This document shows, piece after piece, positions 37,085 through 39,946 of a DNA stretch of 39,946 bases. The position numbers were made by a program, and so were the translations under genes. The DNA is from Corynebacterium mendelii (GTDB lineage: Bacteria > Actinomycetota > Actinomycetes > Mycobacteriales > Mycobacteriaceae), in the NCBI RefSeq assembly GCF_017307055.1, contig NZ_JAFLEQ010000016.1:283852-323797 (forward strand). Reading direction: 5' to 3'. The notes beneath the pieces were generated by a model that saw nothing but the letters and a program-made list of their open reading frames with translations, searched no databases and was not told the DNA's origin. Position 1 is the first letter of the stretch, and the number at the start of each line of letters is the position of its first letter.

Positions 37085-37686
37085 TCCTGGCGCTAGGGCG
37101 TATACGCTGGGTTTTTAACCCTCTGCCTCGCCTTTAGCCAAAACGCGACTGACAGTGCCAGGCACGATTGTGCTGTGGCTTTTTTATAAGGACATCTCCT
37201 TTTCTTACTCGCAGACACCGCTGCGGTTTGATGTGCTGTGCACACAAGCGTGGTGGTCAGCGACGACGAATAGGAAAAACAGGCCTAATTCTGGTGGCTT
37301 TTGCCCTGGCAGGAAGGCCTGCCCACAATTGAATAGCAAGAAAAGCTGTCACTACGAATGGCGCGACAAAACAAATCATGAGGTCGCACATACATGGGCC
37401 CGGAATTATTGGATAAACCGGGGACAGGGCGCCGCGGACATGAGAAAAAGCGCGGCGCGCGGAAGCGTCAGGGATCACGTATGGGGATTCTTCTACCACG
37501 ACGTTCATTTATTCCGCCAGAACAACGGCACGTCCGCAACCGGTGGCAACCGGTGGCTTGCGGCCACACAAAATTAAAGGCTGGGCAAGCATTGCCCGAA
37601 GCCACAGGAACACACCCGGTATGGGTGCAGCGTGACACGATGCGCTGCGGTGTACGGGATTTTTACATAGATAGGGAGGCGTTTTT

Positions 37687-39946
37687 ATGAACGCCAACAA
37701 TGAACAGGGAACCAGCAGCAGCCACGGAGCAGACGACGAGATTTTGACTCTCGCCGACGTGCTCAATGCCGATGTCGACAATCAGTCCGGCAGTGAGCAG
37801 GGGAAAACGGTCGAAGAATCCGACCAGAATCCGGCGCAGGCAGATGGCTTGGGGGAGTCCGCTGCTGCTGACACCGCCGGGGAGACAGCATCTTCTACCG
37901 GGCAGTCGGCCGAAGAGGCCGCTCGTGAAACCGCCGACGAGGCAGAATCCACCGAAGACGCTCCGGTTGTTGAACAAACACCGGTTGCCGAAGAAGCACC
38001 TGTTGCTGAACAGGCGCAGGGTGAAGCGGAAGTCACCGACACCGGCGACAGCAAGAACCCTGCTGCTGCGCAAGACAAGACAGCAGCCGATGATACGACG
38101 GATGCGGACGGTCAACAGGATGACAGCGCCGCCGCCGATACCGGTTCTTCGGATAACTCCGAAACCAAAAACGAGTCGGATGATTCCGGCAAAGACAACG
38201 ACGAACCGCACGGCTTCGAGGGCCTGGGCCTGCCGGACGCCGTTTTGGAAGCCGTGAAAAAGGTCGGCTACGAACAGCCCTCCGCCATTCAGGCAGCCAC
38301 CATTCCCCATCTGATGGAAGGGCGCGACGTTGTTGGCCTAGCCCAGACAGGCACCGGTAAAACCGCGGCCTTCGCCCTGCCGATCCTGGCCGGTATCGAC
38401 CGGTCAGTCAAAGCCCCGCAGGCACTGATCCTCGCCCCCACCCGTGAGCTGGCCCTGCAGGTCGCTGATTCCTTCCAGTCGTTTGCCGACCATCTGGGAC
38501 GTATCTCTGTTCTTCCCATCTACGGCGGCCAGGCCTACGGTGTGCAGCTGTCCGGTCTGCGCCGTGGTGCCCAGATCATTGTCGGTACCCCGGGCCGGGT
38601 GATCGACCATTTGAAGAAAGGCTCGCTGGATATCTCGGGCCTGCGTTTCATGGTGCTTGACGAAGCCGACGAAATGCTCAACATGGGTTTCCAGGAAGAC
38701 GTCGAACGCATCCTGGAAGACACCCCGGAGGACAAGCAGGTTGCTTTGTTCTCGGCGACGATGCCCAACGGTATCCGCCGGATTGCCCAGAACTATCTGA
38801 CCAATCCGAAGGAAATCACGGTCAAGTCCACCACCAGAACCGCCACCAACATCAAGCAGCGCTACCTGTACGTGGCGCACCGCAACAAGCTTGATGCGCT
38901 GACCCGTATTCTCGAGGTCACTGAAATCGACGGCATGATCGTGTTCGTGCGCACCCGCCACGAGACCGAAGAAGTCGCTGAAAAACTGCGCGCCAGGGGA
39001 TTTTCGGCAGCGGCGATCAACGGCGATATCGCCCAGAACCAGCGTGAACGCACCGTTGATTCCCTCAAGGACGGTCGTCTCGATATTCTTGTCGCCACCG
39101 ATGTTGCGGCCCGTGGCCTGGATGTTGACCGTATCAGTCACGTGTTCAACTTCGATATCCCCAACGACACCGAATCCTATGTGCACCGTATCGGCCGTAC
39201 CGGCCGCGCGGGACGCACCGGTGAGGCGATTTTGTTCGTCACCCCGCGTGAGCGCCGGATGCTCCGCTCGATTGAGCGGGTCACCAAAGCCACCCTGGAG
39301 GAGATGGAACTTCCCACCATCGACGAGGTCAACGAGTCACGGACCGAGAAGTTCAAGGACCAGATCACCGAGGCTCTCGAAGATCCGCGGGTGCCGCTGT
39401 TTAGGAAACTGGTCAAAGCCTACGAGGCGGAGCATGACACCCCGCTGGAAGATATTGCCGCAGCTTTGGCTGTCCAGTCACAGACCGACGGTGATTTCTT
39501 CCTCAAAGAAGAACCCCGCCGGGACCGTGACCGTGACCGCGGTGGTCGTGACCGTGACCGTGGTGGCCGTGACTTTGACCGTGGTGGCCGTGACCGCGAC
39601 CGCGGTGGCCGGGACCGTGGCGGACGCGGCGGGCAGGACCGTTTCGCCGACCGTGACGATTTGAGTGTCTACCGCATCCGGGTCGGTAAACGACAGGGCG
39701 TGGGGCCGGGTGCGATTGTCGGTGCCCTGGCCAATGAAGGTGGCCTGACCAACAAAGACTTCGGACGCATAACCATCAACGGCGACCACTCCCTGGTGGA
39801 GCTTCCCAAAGACATGGACAAAGCTGTGCTGGACCGTCTGGCCGACACCCGTATCTCCGGTCAACTGATCGAGATCGAACACGCCCCCGACGCCGACATC
39901 AACGACCGTGAATTCGGCCGCGACCGCGGCCGCGGCCACGGCGGCG
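37687..39946 (+). CDS. deaD: DEAD-box RNA helicase DeaD/CsdA-like (3' end cut by window)
   Basis: 753 codons visible, no stop. Residues 1-170 are acidic and disordered, with PVVEQTPVAEEAPVAEQAQ repeats. The helicase core follows: Q motif GYEQPSAIQ (194-202), Walker A AQTGTGKT (219-226), PTREL (251-255), DEAD (325-328), SAT (356-358) and HRIGRTGRAGR (500-510). After a linker an RD/RGG-rich tract (611-650) and a DbpA/CsdA-type RNA-binding domain (VYRIRVGKRQGVGPGAIVGA, 661-680) appear, then more RD/RG. It unwinds structured RNA in ribosome assembly and cold adaptation. The ATG at 37687 has GGGAGG at 37674-37679. The very long upstream region recalls cold-shock leaders of deaD in other bacteria. 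The acidic extension is longer than in enterobacterial DeaD. Confidence 0.92.
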   Translation, partial: MNANNEQGTSSSHGADDEILTLADVLNADVDNQSGSEQGKTVEESDQNPAQADGLGESAAADTAGETASSTGQSAEEAARETADEAESTEDAPVVEQTPVAEEAPVAEQAQGEAEVTDTGDSKNPAAAQDKTAADDTTDADGQQDDSAAADTGSSDNSETKNESDDSGKDNDEPHGFEGLGLPDAVLEAVKKVGYEQPSAIQAATIPHLMEGRDVVGLAQTGTGKTAAFALPILAGIDRSVKAPQALILAPTRELALQVADSFQSFADHLGRISVLPIYGGQAYGVQLSGLRRGAQIIVGTPGRVIDHLKKGSLDISGLRFMVLDEADEMLNMGFQEDVERILEDTPEDKQVALFSATMPNGIRRIAQNYLTNPKEITVKSTTRTATNIKQRYLYVAHRNKLDALTRILEVTEIDGMIVFVRTRHETEEVAEKLRARGFSAAAINGDIAQNQRERTVDSLKDGRLDILVATDVAARGLDVDRISHVFNFDIPNDTESYVHRIGRTGRAGRTGEAILFVTPRERRMLRSIERVTKATLEEMELPTIDEVNESRTEKFKDQITEALEDPRVPLFRKLVKAYEAEHDTPLEDIAAALAVQSQTDGDFFLKEEPRRDRDRDRGGRDRDRGGRDFDRGGRDRDRGGRDRGGRGGQDRFADRDDLSVYRIRVGKRQGVGPGAIVGALANEGGLTNKDFGRITINGDHSLVELPKDMDKAVLDRLADTRISGQLIEIEHAPDADINDREFGRDRGRGHGG
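39517..39636 (+). repeat. In-frame tandem repeat encoding RDRDRGG units
   Basis: Codons 611-650 of deaD repeat CGTGACCGTGACCGCGGTGG-like units that encode RDRDRGG, RDFDRGG and RDRGGRGG. Such tracts bind RNA unspecifically and may change in unit number between strains. Confidence 0.7.

Larger units (their letters stand above)
36182..37686. other. CTAG-rich, AT-richer noncoding region ahead of deaD
   Basis: About 1.5 kb without a supportable gene and visibly lower in GC than the rest. Ten CTAG tetranucleotides occur between 36284 and 37096 (36284, 36321, 36675, 36801, 36810, 36886, 36895, 37061, 37080, 37093), several in small palindromes. Other palindromes: GTGCC-A-GGCAC (37155-37165), AAGGA-catc-TCCTT (37188-37201) and CCGCAA/TTGCGG (37534-37539/37558-37563) around a doubled ACCGGTGGC. 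TATAAG at 37185-37190 is a possible -10, which would give deaD a leader of nearly 500 nt. No tRNA, RNase P, tmRNA or SRP RNA signature was found. A minus-strand frame at 37257-37508 with one hydrophobic helix is not convincing. Confidence 0.55.

Noticed and set aside
36182..37686. tRNA, tmRNA, RNase P RNA or CRISPR in the noncoding region
   Set aside because: No T-loop GTTCRANTC, no conserved RNase P or tmRNA ends, and no regularly spaced repeats.

Overview
The window is high-GC actinobacterial DNA, most likely from a Corynebacterium or a close relative. The best evidence is the fused E2/E1 2-oxoglutarate dehydrogenase (OdhA/Kgd type, no lipoyl domain). It lies in a neighbourhood that, from memory, is typical of corynebacteria: cseE, tatB, mrp, a DUF1003 protein, an MgtE-N/CBS protein, a GSP17M-like protein, corA, a lipoprotein, odhA and a long fused ABC exporter. 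Several starts lack a Shine-Dalgarno sequence and instead have a TAnAnT-like -10 box 6-8 nt ahead of the start codon, the pattern of leaderless genes common in Actinobacteria.

Layout. 1-1475: start of the conserved block, with a zinc-binding anti-sigma factor (cseE-like) and tatB; no sigE is visible in the 389 nt ahead of cseE. 1476-12946: an accessory stretch between tatB and mrp. It holds a heavily decayed ImmA/IrrE-type HTH/metallopeptidase pseudogene, a DMP19-like gene, a YwqG/DUF1963 gene and an SDR-DUF2867 gene on the plus strand. On the minus strand it holds a large gene broken by four frameshifts, a small conserved-looking gene and a 1059-aa SF1 (Upf1/DNA2-like) helicase. The three minus-strand genes look like one module. 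12947-28092: return to the conserved block, with mrp, DUF1003, MgtE-N/CBS, GSP17M-like, corA, lipoprotein, odhA and the ABC exporter.

28264-33638: an EcsC-like protein, an FhuF-like 2Fe-2S ferric reductase, two unrecognised proteins and an MFS exporter. 33775-36181: two tandem minus-strand paralogues that resemble the C-terminal (DUF3427-like) part of PLD/helicase proteins but carry no helicase; both end in a short Cys-rich tail (WLACGGC and WLSCGC). 36182-37686: about 1.5 kb without a convincing gene, AT-richer and strikingly rich in CTAG tetranucleotides and small palindromes. 37687-39946: a DEAD-box RNA helicase (DeaD/CsdA type) with a long acidic N-terminal extension and an RD/RGG repeat, cut by the window end.

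The least explained parts are the helicase/small protein/helical-protein module at 6502-12725, the helicase-less DUF3427-like pair, and the CTAG-rich leader region of deaD.
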